From NCBI GenBank assembly GCA_009667805.1, contig CM019063.1:198318954-198382953 (forward strand): a DNA stretch of 64,000 nt. The letters run 5' to 3'. The translations under genes and the position numbers were made by a program. Source of the DNA: Leptobrachium leishanense (Eukaryota; Chordata; Amphibia; Anura; Megophryidae). Position 1 is the first letter of the stretch, and each line of letters begins with the position of its first letter. Below the pieces are notes generated by a model, which saw nothing but the letters and a program-made list of their open reading frames with translations, did not search any database and was not told the DNA's origin. Shown here piece after piece: positions 22,536 to 35,410 of this stretch.

Positions 22536-24570
22536 TACAACATGACAAGTATAGCCCAAAACCTATTTAATAAAAAGCCAGAGTAACATGTCTGATCCCG
22601 CAAAATTCAGATGATGTGGAGAGGCAGCCAACCCACCAGCACATCCCTGAGTGAAAAAGATCAGTTTAGTCTGTGATAGCCTAAAATCTCACAGGCCCAA
22701 CACTACGGGCAAAGAGAGGAACGGCCATCAGGTACCAAGCAAACAAGTTTACAATAGTTCAGTTGGATTTTACATCAAAACATTTATAAAACAAAAAAGG
22801 TCTGGAGTGACCAGCTGCAATAACCCATGCATACCTTTAGTTTGTGCCATGGAAATCTGCACCACTTTCATAGTTCGAATGACCCACTTCACAGGATGGA
22901 ACATTATTCAGCTTCCACCCCTTCCTGAACAGGGACATGGACATATTTTAGTCTTCACATGGTTGAAGTGTCAGATTTTTGGGCACCTGAAGGAGAAAAA
23001 AAAAAAAACCAAACATGATGATTTCTAAATAGTTAGACCAAGTCCACTTCCCAACCCTGTCCTCAGAACTCTACCCTAGTTTTTTATTTTTTAATAGGGA
23101 AAAAGACTAAGAATAGTTCCTAATTTTTTACTTTTGTCCAAGGACACCCCCACACAGCTCTTCAGCTTAGGCAAGGCTGAACCCAAAAGTCCCTGAAGCT
23201 TTCTAAACGCCTTGTGTAGCATAGGAGCCACAAGCTGCACATTGCTATGAGACTTGTGCAGAACTATTGAGCTGCACACATCCAATCCATTGGCTACTCA
23301 TCTATGACCAATCACTACAGTGATTGGTCTGTGACATCAGCAGACTACCTGCCAACCCACACCCAGGAAATTGAAAAATGCTGGCTGCTGTGACAGTGGA
23401 GGGAACTTCCAGTGTTTTCACTGAATCAATGGAGCTGGGAGTGTGGGAAGGGGCACTCCTCAAACCTGATCATTTTACCAGTGTCCCTTTAAGGATTACC
23501 TTTGAAATGCAGACTGAGTAATGCCACCCCTGAGCAACAAATCCTAACGATTAAAAGACTTGAAAGCGCCTGTGCTAGTATCAAGACAGACATCCTACCA
23601 AAAGCCAATCTTCCCTCGTTTAATCAAAACTTTAACAGCCACCCTCATTTACATAAAATCTCTTCAACCCTCTGATTTCTCTTGACCATCTGCTTTGCTA
23701 CTATCTTGTTTCCACCCAAACCTAAAATGGTCACCAGGACTACTCTCCAAGCTTTATGGTCTGACACCATTTAACTACAATACCCATCAACACAGGCCTT
23801 ACCACCAACCAACCACAAAATCCCATATTGCCAATTTCTCTAGTTTTAAACATTACTAGAGACTGAAATAAGCCACTTAGACTTTCTCCAGCTCCCAGTG
23901 TACTATTTGGCAAAGGTCAGCATTAATGAAACTGCTCACTAGAAGTACACAATATAAACTATTCCATATATAAAAAGGACACTTTAATATGTCTGTACCA
24001 ACCCGTTCCACAAGCCACTGACCGCCTCTCCTAGTTCATCCCTTTCCAAAACCTGTCCTTCACTGGCACCTGTCACCAAGTACCACAAGGTAAGTGTGGG
24101 GGCCCCTGCCCTTAACCACCCATACTGCCCCTTTAAACTGAAATTCCTGGATACTCCTGTAGTCAACTTTCTCATCTCTGGTCCTGGGTGGTATCTCATA
24201 CAAAGGTCAATATGGCAAGGACAGCTTTACTTGTTCCTACCAACTGAAAGTGAACCTGAATGTGGTTGGACAGTCATTTGGTTTTGTCTGTGAAACATGT
24301 CACCTTTGAAACATTAACAGCAGATTCTGTCAAGCTTTTCTTTCCATCTGCTCTTTTCATTACAGCATTGATCCATCCTCCCCTACCTCTGATCAGCTGA
24401 GCCTCTGCTGGCTTCTGTTACCCAGCAGGATAGAAAAGTAAAAATGATCTATTCAACACTCCCATCTTGCCAATACTCCTACACTGTACACCATCTGCTC
24501 ATTTTATAGCTCACAGACAATGGAAAGTTCTGTGGAATTCCTTTACTCACCCCATCAGACTTTACCATAT
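22536..24570. other. Intergenic, no supported gene
   Basis: Contains short repeat pieces (for example 23045-23100 and 23490-23560, halves of the CAATCACTGAGCAG hAT-like MITE family with something inserted). No exon passes both frame and splice tests. Confidence 0.4.
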
Positions 24571-24574
24571 CAGA

Positions 24575-24705
24575 CAATGGACCCCTGCAGGAGCTGCTCA
24601 GAGCATGGAGTGTAATCACAGATCTCAGGTGAAACACGGACTATGCAAACTCAGTGCAGCCTAGATCAGAGGATCCCATGACATACTACTCAACCACACC
24701 CTTTT
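24575..24705 (+). repeat. Local direct repeat, copy 1
   Basis: A stretch of about 125 bp including CAGAGCATGGAGTGTAATC and CAGGTGAAACACGGACTATG recurs at 25620-25745 with few differences. No RNA-gene signature was found. Confidence 0.75.
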
Positions 24706-25143
24706 AATAACTCATCTGGCATTCCTCTAAAGTCCATCCCAAACACCTTTGGCTAATCCACTTTACCTGTACGCCTGACTGCTTCAGGTCCCTTCCTACA
24801 TAATATGAAGTCTTCACCCTAATCTACAACAGACTTTACCAGCACTCCATACTACATAGTACAGGTCATGTCACAAGGACACTTTCCTGATGCAAAGCTT
24901 GTAAAGGGACTCTTGTATTTTGCAGAGAATACAGCGAATGTTCACCGATTTGCCAAAATGAGTCAGTTATCCAAGGCCAGAGAAAACTGAATTCCACTGA
25001 TCTGGAAAAAAAAGAAGTCTTGTACTGGTTCTCAAACTATTAGAAGTTAAAGGCTTTAAAGTTCCAAAGTGTTTTTGCAAAAGTAGACGCCAACATTTTT
25101 TTTTAATTCCGTTTACTACATTTAAACCTATGGGATTCGCCAG

Positions 25144-25275
25144 TTTGAACTGGCTGGGTAAAGTAGAGGTTACATCACTGCTCTATAACTGGAGACATGG
25201 GTTCAATCCTGGCAAGAGCACCTGCAGTAAATGTCTATGGGCAAGACACCCAACAGTACACTCCTAACCACTGAA
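25144..25275 (+). repeat. tRNA-derived SINE, 3' truncated
   Basis: Box A (TGGGTAAAGTAGAGGTTA) and box B (GGTTCAATCC) match the SINE at 13195. The tail is short and lost after GGGCAAGACACCC. Confidence 0.65.
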
Positions 25276-25619
25276 GACATTCTTGCCTTAAGTTTTGGTG
25301 CAATTCAGCAAAGCAACAAGAATCATTGTACAATTTCTGCCAAACACAGCTGAACAGTAGTTAGCCAAATTACAGTACAGTGAAATTCAGAAGTTAGTGA
25401 ATAACCACATAAGATTTTGTAGATGCTAGTTACAAAGGACTCCAATACCTCACCCATCATGTAGGGTCATTAGGGCCACTACTCTAGACAATTAAAAGAC
25501 ATTACCTGTGTTACCCTTGCAATGAGGTCACGCGGAAGCTTCAGTACTCACACCATAATGGCTTAGACCTAGGAGAAAAAAGCAGCTTTTTAGAGGGATT
25601 GAGAAACACTGCTCCAGAG

Positions 25620-25745
25620 CATGGGACCCCTGCAGCAGCTGCTCAGAGCATGGAGTATAATCACAGATCTCAGGTGAAACACGGACTATGCAAACTCATC
25701 AGTGCAGCCCAGAGCAGAGGATCCCATGACATACTACACAGGTGG
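25620..25745 (+). repeat. Local direct repeat, copy 2
   Basis: Sister of 24575-24705, about 1.04 kb downstream in the same orientation. Confidence 0.75.
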
Positions 25746-26039
25746 CACAGCATGCAGGCGAGACAGGAAGTGACGCAGCACTAGGACAGCTGGTGTTAGC
25801 ATGAGGGTCGGAAACCCAGCATGGCACATTCAAAACTAGAAGATACTGCCATATAGATAGCAAGCCTTGGCACTCCAGACATTTGAGACCTGTATGTCCC
25901 GATGCCTAGGTCACACAGGAGGCTTGCTGAGCATCATGGGACATGTAGTTCAGAAACCTCACGTGCCAAGGGTCACCGCTTTATACAGGCTGTAATGTAT
26001 AGAAAAAACATGTACCCATGCCACCCAGAAACAAAGTCG

Positions 26040-26500
26040 GCACAGACACGCGATTGCGCCCGCAATGGCCTTGCTGAGCTATCACGTGGGCTTTGTGCGG
26101 CCGGCGCCATGTTTGTTACGCGACTCGTGCGACAAATAATATACCACACTATAGATTGGATGGATCGATGAGGGAAAGCTAAAACCCGGAGCATATATAT
26201 ATATATATATATTATAGCCGCTCCGGGTCTGAGCTTTCCCTCAGCGATCCATCCAATCTATAGTGTGGTGCGGCCCGACAGAACACCGTGTATTATCAAA
26301 AGCCAGCACCCAGCCCGGGGCAAATCACACATGACGCTCTAATGCCCCCACACAAACAACAAACCACTCACCGTGCACAGCCGAGCAACCAGGAGGTAAG
26401 AGGGAGGAGAGCAAACTCACACATTATATATACACGGTCAACCACGCCCGGAAGAAGGCGGGGCGGAAGGACGTTACTTGCAGTCACTGCTGGGCATGCG
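26040..26500. promoter_or_regulatory. GC/CpG-richer segment, possible promoter area
   Basis: Local CpG density rises (CGCGATTGCG, GGCCGGCGCC, GGCGGGGCGGAAGGACG), and an NRF1-like GCATGCGCA sits near 26494. A foldback MITE lies in the middle. No transcribed gene could be attached to it. Confidence 0.25.
26144..26269. mobile_element. Foldback MITE with AT microsatellite loop
   Basis: CCACACTATAGATTGGATGG pairs with CCATCCAATCTATAGTGTGG, and arms continue through GAGGGAAAGCT. The loop is an (AT)n run at about 26193-26212. Confidence 0.8.
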
Positions 26501-27025
26501 CAGTCATTCGAACCATGTACACTGATATACATTATGTACACGGTGGCCCATACACAGATATAGAGTGTGTACATGGCTATTCACATTGTCACTGTCTACG
26601 TAAATCACAGATATGCAGCATGTACACACCGGCCAGTCACAAATAAACAACTCGTATCTAGTGCTCATTCGTAGATATACAGCGTGGACCCATCCTATAG
26701 TGTTCCGCACAGCATATCTATGGGCCACACACACAGCCAGTCACAGAAAATAGACGCACACCCAGACTATCCTGACTGCGCTCTGAGATTACTGACATTC
26801 TGAAGGAACGTGGAGAAAATACTGTGTCAGGTCATTCCCGTCAGGATACTGCAGGGGGCGATAGAGAGAGTGCTGTTATAGCCGGACTCTCGGCGGCATG
26901 ATAGCGGCGGTTACCGGTGAGTGGGATATCTGAGTGTAACCAGGAACGTAAGCACACGGATAAAAAGCACACGGAGCACAAATAGGGAGAAATACAATAT
27001 TTTCGGGGGGCTTTTAAAAAAAGTA

Positions 27026-27097
27026 GGGCTCGTCCGGGATTTGAACCCGGGACCTCTCGCACCCAAAGCGAGAATCATACCCCTAGACCAACGAGCC
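27026..27097 (-). tRNA. tRNA-Pro (TGG)
   Basis: Read on the reverse strand, this 72-nt gene folds as a standard tRNA. The acceptor stem is GGCTCGT/ACGAGCC with discriminator C, box A is in TGGTCTAGGGGT, box B is GGTTCAAATCC, and the anticodon loop TTTGGGT has TGG (plus-strand CCA at 27063-27065). A run of seven T follows on the reverse strand as Pol III terminator. It differs from the second copy only in the anticodon's first base. Confidence 0.97.
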
Positions 27098-27477
27098 ACT
27101 CGTACTGTAGCACACGATCATAATGATTCATAACAGAAAAGCCACACGTTGATTGGACAGAGGTTTGCTTAATGACGTGAGAGGGAATTCTAAAGCACAA
27201 ATGGAGGCTTTTACAGAATGCTATAAAGTCCATGCAAGTATACACAACAGCATTATTCACTTCTGGCAAAGCCGGATTCTACATCATAATCAGCTCCTTT
27301 GGTTTTAATGTTCTTTTATATTTCAATATTTTAGATTACTTTGCCAGTTGTACATAAACCTCAGGTTGTGAATTAACATGTTTCCTGTGTCTTTTATGCA
27401 GGTATACCCACACCAGACATTACTGTGAGTTTAATTGCTGTGCAGCTCTGTAATACACTCATATTTTATTTATAATG

Positions 27478-27536
27478 GATTTTACCAGGAAGGAAACATT
27501 GAGATTTCTCTCGTTTTCAAGTATGTCCTGCATTCA
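27478..27536 (-). repeat. SINE 3'-tail fragment
   Basis: TTTTACCAGGAAGGAAACAT then CTCGTTTTCAAGTATGTCCT, the reverse complement of the 13195 SINE tail. A (TTTA)n run at 27606-27632 lies nearby. Confidence 0.65.
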
Positions 27537-27644
27537 AGAACATTGAATTGTTACAGTTACAGAAATACAAAGTAATAAAATGCAAGATATTAAAAAACCA
27601 GCACAAATATTTATTTATTTATTTATTTATAAATATACAGATTA

Positions 27645-28071
27645 GGCTAGGGTTAAACGAACGCATTATTTGCAGCGACCGTCAAAAAGTGCGTCCGAAA
27701 CGCATTGCCTTATTTTTTCACAGAATGCGCGAAAACGGTCAGACGACGCGCATTTTTGTGCGTGATTTTTTACGGATCGTCAATAAAACACTTTTTGCGT
27801 CTGGACGTTATGTAGGCTGGACATTAGCAGCGTCTGACGTCTCCTAATCACGCACACACGCCGCTAGCGGACATAGCGCACTCTGTACGTCAGTACTAGC
27901 GGTTCTGCGTTCTCAGAAAAATGCGTTCATTTTCCACTTGCGTTGCACTGCCGGACTTTCGTGCGACCGTACTTCGTATATTGGCCGTCATTGCCTGTCA
28001 TTGCTGCTAGTGCGGCCGTGATTAAGTGCGCCTGCACGCACGCTAAAAATGCGCTGGTCTGACCACCAGCC
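27645..28071. mobile_element. MITE, GGCTAGGGTCAGAC family, copy 2
   Basis: 427 bp with the family's inverted ends, flanked by TTA on both sides (27642-27644, 28072-28074). It lies between the two tRNA-Pro genes. Confidence 0.85.
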
Positions 28072-28339
28072 TTATTGCTTTGCCCATGACCTGTTTTCTC
28101 TCATAACCTTTGATTGTGCGTTTCTCAGGTCTGATGATTCAAATCCCTTCTCTCTATTCTGCAGCATTTAAAAGAGTATATGGTCATTGCTCCATACGGC
28201 GCTTCAAATGCTCACAATAACCTGTTGTTACAGATTGAAAGGATTAGTACCTGCTTCACTATAATTAACATTTGTGCAAAGCATTTCTTCAAAGCAACAG
28301 AAGAAAATGTGAACATTTCTTGAAGCGACTTTAAAAGTA

Positions 28340-28411
28340 GGGCTCGTCCGGGATTTGAACCCGGGACCTCTCGCACCCTAAGCGAGAATCATACCCCTAG
28401 ACCAACGAGCC
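28340..28411 (-). tRNA. tRNA-Pro (AGG)
   Basis: The 72-nt reverse-strand gene is identical to the 27026 gene except at anticodon position 34, giving AGG (plus-strand CCT at 28377-28379). Box A and box B are intact and a short T4 terminator follows on the reverse strand. The two copies share orientation about 1.3 kb apart, consistent with a local duplication and later change of anticodon. Flanking sequences match only for a few bases. Confidence 0.97.
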
Positions 28412-28619
28412 AATCACATGTTAAAAATCTCAATGACTGGTTATAAACTGTAAAATGTAAACAATTTAAAAAAAGAAAGAATATTTACAACCGTTTTTGG
28501 ATTCTTTTTTTTTACAAGATAGGCCAGAAACTAGAACAGCCGATCCAGGAGACCTACCAAAAGGAATGACAGAATGGAATGACCCTAGACTTTAACAGGG
28601 TAGTGGAATGCCGGTAAAA

Positions 28620-31600
28620 CTGTATTTTAGTGCTGTATATTCATACATACACAGTTCACCTGTATTTTAGCGCTGTATATTCATACATACACAGTTCACC
28701 TGGATTTTAGCGCTGTATATTCATACATATACAGTTCACCTGTATTTTAGCGGTGTATATTCATACATACACAGTTCACCTGGATTTTAGCGCTGTATAT
28801 TCATACATACACAGTTCACCTGTATTTTAGCGCTGTATATTCATACATACACAGTTCACCTGTATTAGCGCTGTATATTCATACATACACAGTTCACCTG
28901 TATTAGCGCTGTTTATTCATACATACACAGTTCACCTGTATTAGCGCTGTATATTCATACATACACAGTTCACCTGTATTTTAGCACTGTATATTCATAC
29001 ATACACAGTTCACCTGTATTAGCGCTGTTTATTCATACATACACAGTTCACCTGTATTAGCGCTGTATATTCATACATACACAGTTCACCTGTATTTTAG
29101 CGCTGTATATTCATACATACACAGTTCACCTGTATTTTAGCGCTGTATATTCATACATACACAGTTCACCTGTATTAGCGCTGTATATTCATACATACAC
29201 AGTTCACCTGTATTTTAGCACTGTATATTCATACATACACAGTTCACCTGTATTAGCGCTGTATATTCATACATACACAGTTCACCTGTATTTTAGCGCT
29301 GTATATTCATACATACACAGTTCACCTGTATTTTAGCGCTGTATATTCATACATACACAGTTCACCTGTATTAGCGCTGTTTATTCATACATACACAGTT
29401 CACCTGTATTTTAGCGCTGTATATTCATACATATACAGTTCACCTGTATTTTAGCGCTGTATATTCATACATACACAGTTCACCTGTATTTTAGCGCTGT
29501 ATATTCATACATACACAGTTCACCTGTATTAGCGCTGTATATTCATACATACACAGTTCACCTGTATTAGCGCTGTATATTCATACATACACAGTTCACC
29601 TGTATTTTAGCGCTGTATATTCATACATACACAGTTCACCTGTATTTTAGCGGTGTATATTCATACATACACAGTTCACCTGTATTTTAGCGCTGTATAT
29701 TCATACATACACAGTTCACCTGTATTTTAGCGCTGTATATTCATACATACACAGTTCACCTGTATTTTAGCGCTGTATATTCATACATACACAGTTCACC
29801 TGTATTAGCGCTGTATATATTCATACATACACAGTTCACCTGTATTTTAGCGCTGTATATTCATACATATACAGTTCACCTGTATTTTAGCGCTGTATAT
29901 TCATACATACACAGTTCACCTGTATTTTAGCGCTATATATTCATACATACACAGTTCACCTGTATTAGCGCTGTATATTCATACATACACAGTTCACCTG
30001 TATTAGCGCTGTATATTCATACATACACAGTTCACCTGTATTTTAGCGGTGTATATTCATACATACACAGTTCACCTGTATTAGCGCTGTATATTCATAC
30101 ATACACAGTTCACCTGTATTTTAGCGCTGTATATTCATACATACACAGTTCACCTGTATTAGCGCTGTTTATTCATACATACACAGTTCACCTGTATTTA
30201 GCGCTGTATATTCATACATACACAGTTCACCTGGATTTTAGCGCTGTATATTCATACATATACAGTTCACCTGTATTTTAGCGCTGTATATTCATACATA
30301 CACAGTTCACCTGTATTTTAGCGCTATATATTCATACATACACAGTTCACCTGTATTTTAGCGCTGTATATTCATACATACACAGTTCACCTGTATTTTA
30401 GCACTGTATATTCATACATACACAGTTCACCTGTATTAGCGCTGTATATTCATACATACACAGTTCACCTGTATTTTAGCGCTGTATATTCATACATATA
30501 CAGTTCACCTGTATTTTAGCGCTGTATATTCATACATACACAGTTCACCTGTATTTTAGCGCTATATATTCATACATACACAGTTCACCTGTATTTTAGC
30601 ACTGTATATTCATACATACACAGTTCACCTGTATTAGCGCTGTATATTCATACATACACAGTTCACCTGTATTTTAGCGCTGTATATTCATACATACACA
30701 GTTCACCTGTATTTTAGCGCTGTATATTCATACATACACAGTTCACCTGTATTAGCGCTGTTTATTCATACATACACAGTTCACCTGTATTTTAGCGCTG
30801 TATATTCATACATATACAGTTCACCTGTATTTTAGCGCTGTATATTCATACATACACAGTTCACCTGTATTTTAGCGCTATATATTCATACATACACAGT
30901 TCACCTGTATTAGCGCTGTATATTCATACATACACAGTTCACCTGTATTAGCGCTGTATATTCATACATACACAGTTCACCTGTATTTTAGCGCTGTATA
31001 TTCATACATACACAGTTCACCTGTATTTTAGCGGTGTATATTCATACATACACAGTTCACCTGTATTAGCGCTGTATATTCATACATACACAGTTCACCT
31101 GTATTTTAGCGCTGTATATTCATACATACACAGTTCACCTGTATTAGCGCTGTTTATTCATACATACACAGTTCACCTGTATTTTAGCGCTGTATATTCA
31201 TACATACACAGTTCACCTGGATTTTAGCGCTGTATATTCATACATATACAGTTCACCTGTATTTTAGCGCTGTATATTCATACATACACAGTTCACCTGT
31301 ATTTTAGCGCTATATATTCATACATACACAGTTCACCTGTATTTTAGCGCTGTATATTCATACATACACAGTTCACCTGTATTTTAGCACTGTATATTCA
31401 TACATACACAGTTCACCTGTATTAGCGCTGTATATTCATACATACACAGTTCACCTGTATTAGCGCTGTATATTCATACATACACAGTTCACCTGTATTT
31501 TAGCGCTGTATATTCATACATATACAGTTCACCTGTATTTTAGCGCTGTATATTCATACATACACAGTTCACCTGTATTTTAGCACTGTATATTCATACA

Positions 31601-32175
31601 TACACAGTTCACCTGTATTTTAGCACTGTATATTCATACATACACAGTTCACCTGTATTTTAGCACTGTATATTCATACATACACAGTTCACCTGTATTT
31701 TAGCGCTGTATATTCATACATACACAGTTCACCTGTATTTTAGCGCTGTATATTCATACATATACAGTTCACCTGTATTTTAGCGCTGTATATTCATACA
31801 TACACAGTTCACCTGTATTTTAGCGCTATATATTCATACATACACAGTTCACCTGTATTAGCACTGTATATTCATACATACACAGTTCACCTGTATTTTA
31901 GCGCTATATATTCATACATACACAGTTCACCTGTATTAGCACTGTATATTCATACATACACAGTTCACCTGTATTTAGCGGTGTATATTCATACATACAC
32001 AGTTCACCTGTATTTTAGCGCTGTATATTCATACATACACAGTTCACCTGTATTAGCGCTGTATATTCATACATACACAGTTCACCTGTATTAGCGCTGT
32101 ATATTCATACATACACAGTTCACCTGTATTAGCGCTGTATATTCATACATACACAGTTCACCTGGATTTTAGCGT
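28620..32175 (+). repeat. 37/40-bp minisatellite, about 90 units
   Basis: The consensus contains TTCACCTGTATTTTAGCGCT followed by GTATATTCATACATACACAG. A TTT deletion makes a 37-bp form. Point variants (GCACTG, GCGGTG, GCGCTATATA, CATATACAG, GGATTTT) recur in fixed order, showing amplification of blocks rather than single units. No unique spacers and no coding frame. Confidence 0.97.
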
Positions 32176-32414
32176 CGGAAATCACATTCCCTCCAAATAC
32201 ATATCACTGCTGGCAGCTCTGTATCGCCTCACTGTATCAGTGTCTGTAATCATATGCATCCATGCTGATGGGACCTCAGGGGTTAAACGCACAACGCTTG
32301 CTTTGATGGTAGCACCATTGTGTCTGATTTGGGTGTGTGTGTCTGCTCTTCCACTGTTTGTGGTGGTAGTGTTTTATTGGACGGGTTTGATTGACACTCT
32401 GGCAGTGACATGGT
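32176..32414. other. Inner segment of the 28611 element, left of hAT insertion
   Basis: Includes GCATCCATGCTGATGGGACC and AACGCACAACGCTTGC, which recur with changes at 34724-34770 on the other side of the hAT insertion, so the element has an internal duplication. Confidence 0.5.
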
Positions 32415-33283
32415 CATAGGCGACTCTACAGGGGGGCAAGGGGGGCAATTGCCCCCCCTAGGTTATTCCTTGCCCCCCCATGTGCCCCCCCACCAAAAAT
32501 CATCATCCAGCTTCCCACACGTCTTCGGACCAACGTATCTCCGTAGCTATGCATCGTATATGGATGAACTAGGTGTCATTTGAAAGGGCAGATTCTGGCC
32601 TTTCCAATGATACCCCACATGACCATATTCAGTGTGATGTAAAAGTCATAAAACATCAAATAAAAACGTGCACTTGGTGCACAGGGTTGAAATGGCTCAG
32701 CAGTGAAATGGTTAATGTTCAGACTATACATTACATTGTGTATTACATTAGTTTATGCCTTGGTTTAGTTGTATATTAAGGGTTAATGGGCAGGCTTCAT
32801 CCCTCACAGTATACATTTGTTTTTTCCTTGATTAATGGCATTTTAGGGGTTAATGGGTTGGCTACATGCCTCAGTGTGTTCATTTCATGTTTTCCCTTGA
32901 TTAATGGCATTTTAGGGGTTAAGGGGTAGCTAAATGCCACATTGTTTATTATTTTTGTTGCATTTCTCTGGGTTTAAGGCATTTTAGGGGTTATTATGGA
33001 AGTTAGAATCTAAAGGGTCTAATGATCTGTAGATCCTCTGCTTTCCGTCACATTTCGGGGAATTTATTTTGCCGAAAATAAGGTGAATTCCCTATTTAGC
33101 GAATGGTCACTGTAATTTGCTAAAAGTGGAGTCGCTGAAGCAGTTATCAGACATTCAGCGGAAACTGCCGAATTGCGGCAAATAAAATATTGAATTTAAG
33201 TATCAGGTTAGTACAGCAAAAAGGCATCATTGCATCACATTACTCTGGGGTTTTGTAATCTTATTTATATATATACTTATTTA

Positions 33284-34486
33284 GGGCACTATTACCTGGT
33301 GTGAGCTAACCCTTGCGTCGGCGTGATTTTGCGTTAGCGCCAGTTTAATTCAGTCTAGCGCCTGACCAACAGATCGTTTGCCTCCCGCTACAAATGGGAA
33401 AAATCACTTAGCGCGTCGCTATTAGCGTTTTGTACCGCGAGCTTACTGTACTTTCCGCGTCCTATACTTAACACGGGGAGTGCTAGATATCTTTACAGAT
33501 CACTTGGTGCCAGCACTAAATTTTTTGAGGTGCACTAATTGCAACATTTTACCTACTGCTCAGCCCTGGTGCTAACTCCAAAAAAACAGAAAAAACAGGT
33601 CCTCGTCCAAAATTAACAGGCAATTGAAAGGAATGCAACACAGGTGTTCTCTTGGCCCCATACACCATAGTAATGGATATGGTCAGCAATGTCGCTGCTG
33701 TTGCAGTCGGCTCTATTATAAATGTATCCTTTATCCACATATATCCTAATTCTAATATATTGCCTAATTTTAAACATTTTATGCTGGGGGTTATTCATAG
33801 TATGTAAGCAGTTGATTATTAGGGTGACTGTGTGGACCATGTTTAAAGGAACACATGGATAAGTCTTGCCCTGAAACATGTATTGTTTATATGCTGTAGC
33901 AGGGAAATTTTTGTCGCTCATCTGGCCTTCCTTTTGGATCTATTAAATGCAGTGTAATGATTCTACATGCTGCTGGGAGGCATTTATCATGCAATGCCCA
34001 TCAGCCTTAATATATGTGTGCATCAAAACATGGATGATACGGCCACCGTGGAGGATTTTAATAATGCAGAGGTTATTCACTGGATGTGTTCATATTCAAG
34101 CTTGTGAGGGTGGGGGATAGGTATGGAAAAGAAAAAAACGTTCTATCCTGTACACAACCGCATTAGCGCTGGGTCTCAACTTGGGTCTTAGAGTTTCCCT
34201 AGCGTGCGCCAAACGACCTTGTTCATGGACTACTGCAGTCAAGGTGATCTGTTAGTAAGTCGTCAGGCACTAACAGGGTTATTCAGAAAGCGGTGAAAAG
34301 CAGGAGAATGACTGGAGAATGGAAAATTCTAGGTCAAAATAGCCGATTCTTTGACCAAGAATTTTCCATTCTCCAGTCATTCTCCTGCTTTTCACCGCTC
34401 TCTGAATAACCCTGTAAGTTTTAGCGACTCGCACTAAATTTTTCCTTTAGTGATGGTGTTTTAGCTCACACCAGGTGATAGGGCCC
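33284..34486. mobile_element. PIF/Harbinger-like element nested in the hAT
   Basis: Ends GGGCACTATTACCTGGTGTG and CACACCAGGTGATAGGGCCC are inverted and flanked by TTA on both sides (33281-33283, 34487-34489). Non-coding. The end motif GGGCCCTATTAC is shared with the element at 45216. Confidence 0.8.
34274..34414. mobile_element. 141-bp foldback MITE (CAGGGTTATTCA), TAA duplication
   Basis: Near-perfect palindrome: CAGGGTTATTCAGAAAGCGG pairs with CCGCTCTCTGAATAACCCTG. TAA flanks both ends (34271-34273, 34415-34417). It is the innermost layer of this nest. Confidence 0.88.
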
Positions 34487-34605
34487 TTACTTTTATTCAG
34501 TGGTATGATTTAGTGGTGAAAATTATTAGTGCCCCCCCAGTTTTGACTGCGGTATCTTCTGTGCCCCCCCTAAATATTGTTCCTAGAGTCGCCACTGGAC
34601 ATGGT

Positions 34606-35410
34606 TAATCCTATAGAGTGGGAACCGATCTGGTTAATGGTGACACTGCAAGGGGTTTACTTTGTAACGGACATCCTGGCAGTGAAAGGGTCCCAAACAT
34701 GCACAGTGGCACTTGTATTGCTGCATCTATGCTGATGGCACCCCAGGTGTTAAATGCCCAACGCTTGCAGATGAGGCAATTTGTCTGACATTAGGGCTTG
34801 ACCAATGTATGTTCTGGAGTTGCCACGGGTTCCCTAAATCTCCCCTCTGGCTCCTGAATAATTTACAACGCTGTTAAGTTTCTGTTGGGTTTCCAGATCA
34901 TTTACAACGTTAAAATAAATAAAAAATAAGAAAGCTAATGATATAACAATGGCAATTGTTATAATAATGAACAATAGTAAAAAACCATCAAGTGCCAAAT
35001 CTGATATTCTGATCACCTCAAGTACAATAGTGGAGAGTAATAAATGCTGGCAGCATATTATAATGGGAAGATCACTTTAACTGTTAATATACTGATTGTT
35101 TGTAATAAGAACATTATCGAGACATGCCCATATGTCTTTTTTGTGATATCAATCATACTGGGATCTGACAGCTATATGATCCCAATTATTACCTTTTTTC
35201 CAGTTGTTAACTATTGTTTTCAAAGAAGTTCGTGATTTGAGGTGTATTTTAAGGGCAATAGTAAAGGTTCATTTTTAATTATAGAAGCATGTGTTAAGCC
35301 TGCTTTTTAGAGGCTTTGTTATTACATTGTCCTGGGGTTGAAAAAGCCCGACACATGAACTATGTCGAGGGGATTGCTAAGTGGAACAGCATGTTCTCCT
35401 GGACAACTAA
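34606..35410. other. Right interior of the 28611 element, non-coding
   Basis: AT-rich. Contains the second copy of the GCTGATGGCACC block. The - strand ORF at 34834-35016 is hydrophobic, low complexity and unsupported. Confidence 0.45.

Larger units (their letters stand above)
32415..34597. mobile_element. Non-autonomous hAT element
   Basis: Ends CATAGGCGACTCTA and TAGAGTCGCCACTG are inverted (12 of 14). A perfect 8-bp duplication GACATGGT flanks it (32407-32414, 34598-34605). C-runs near both ends (GCCCCCCC) are also inverted. It has itself been hit by a Harbinger-like element. Confidence 0.85.

Noticed and set aside
22940..23015. Reverse-strand pyrimidine run plus CAG followed by a short open frame, like a terminal exon
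   Set aside because: The frame is about 12 codons, no upstream partner exon was found, and the T-run is just an A-run on the other strand.
24575..25745. Pair of ~125-bp conserved repeats considered as snoRNA genes
   Set aside because: No box C/D pair in the right spacing and no convincing H/ACA hairpin-hinge pattern; treated as a local duplication.
28620..32175. Regular 37-40 bp repeats reminiscent of a CRISPR array
   Set aside because: The units are head to tail with no unique spacers, and the context is vertebrate; it is a minisatellite.
34834..35016. Small hydrophobic reverse-strand ORF
   Set aside because: Low-complexity AT-rich sequence inside a non-coding repeat; isoleucine-rich by composition.
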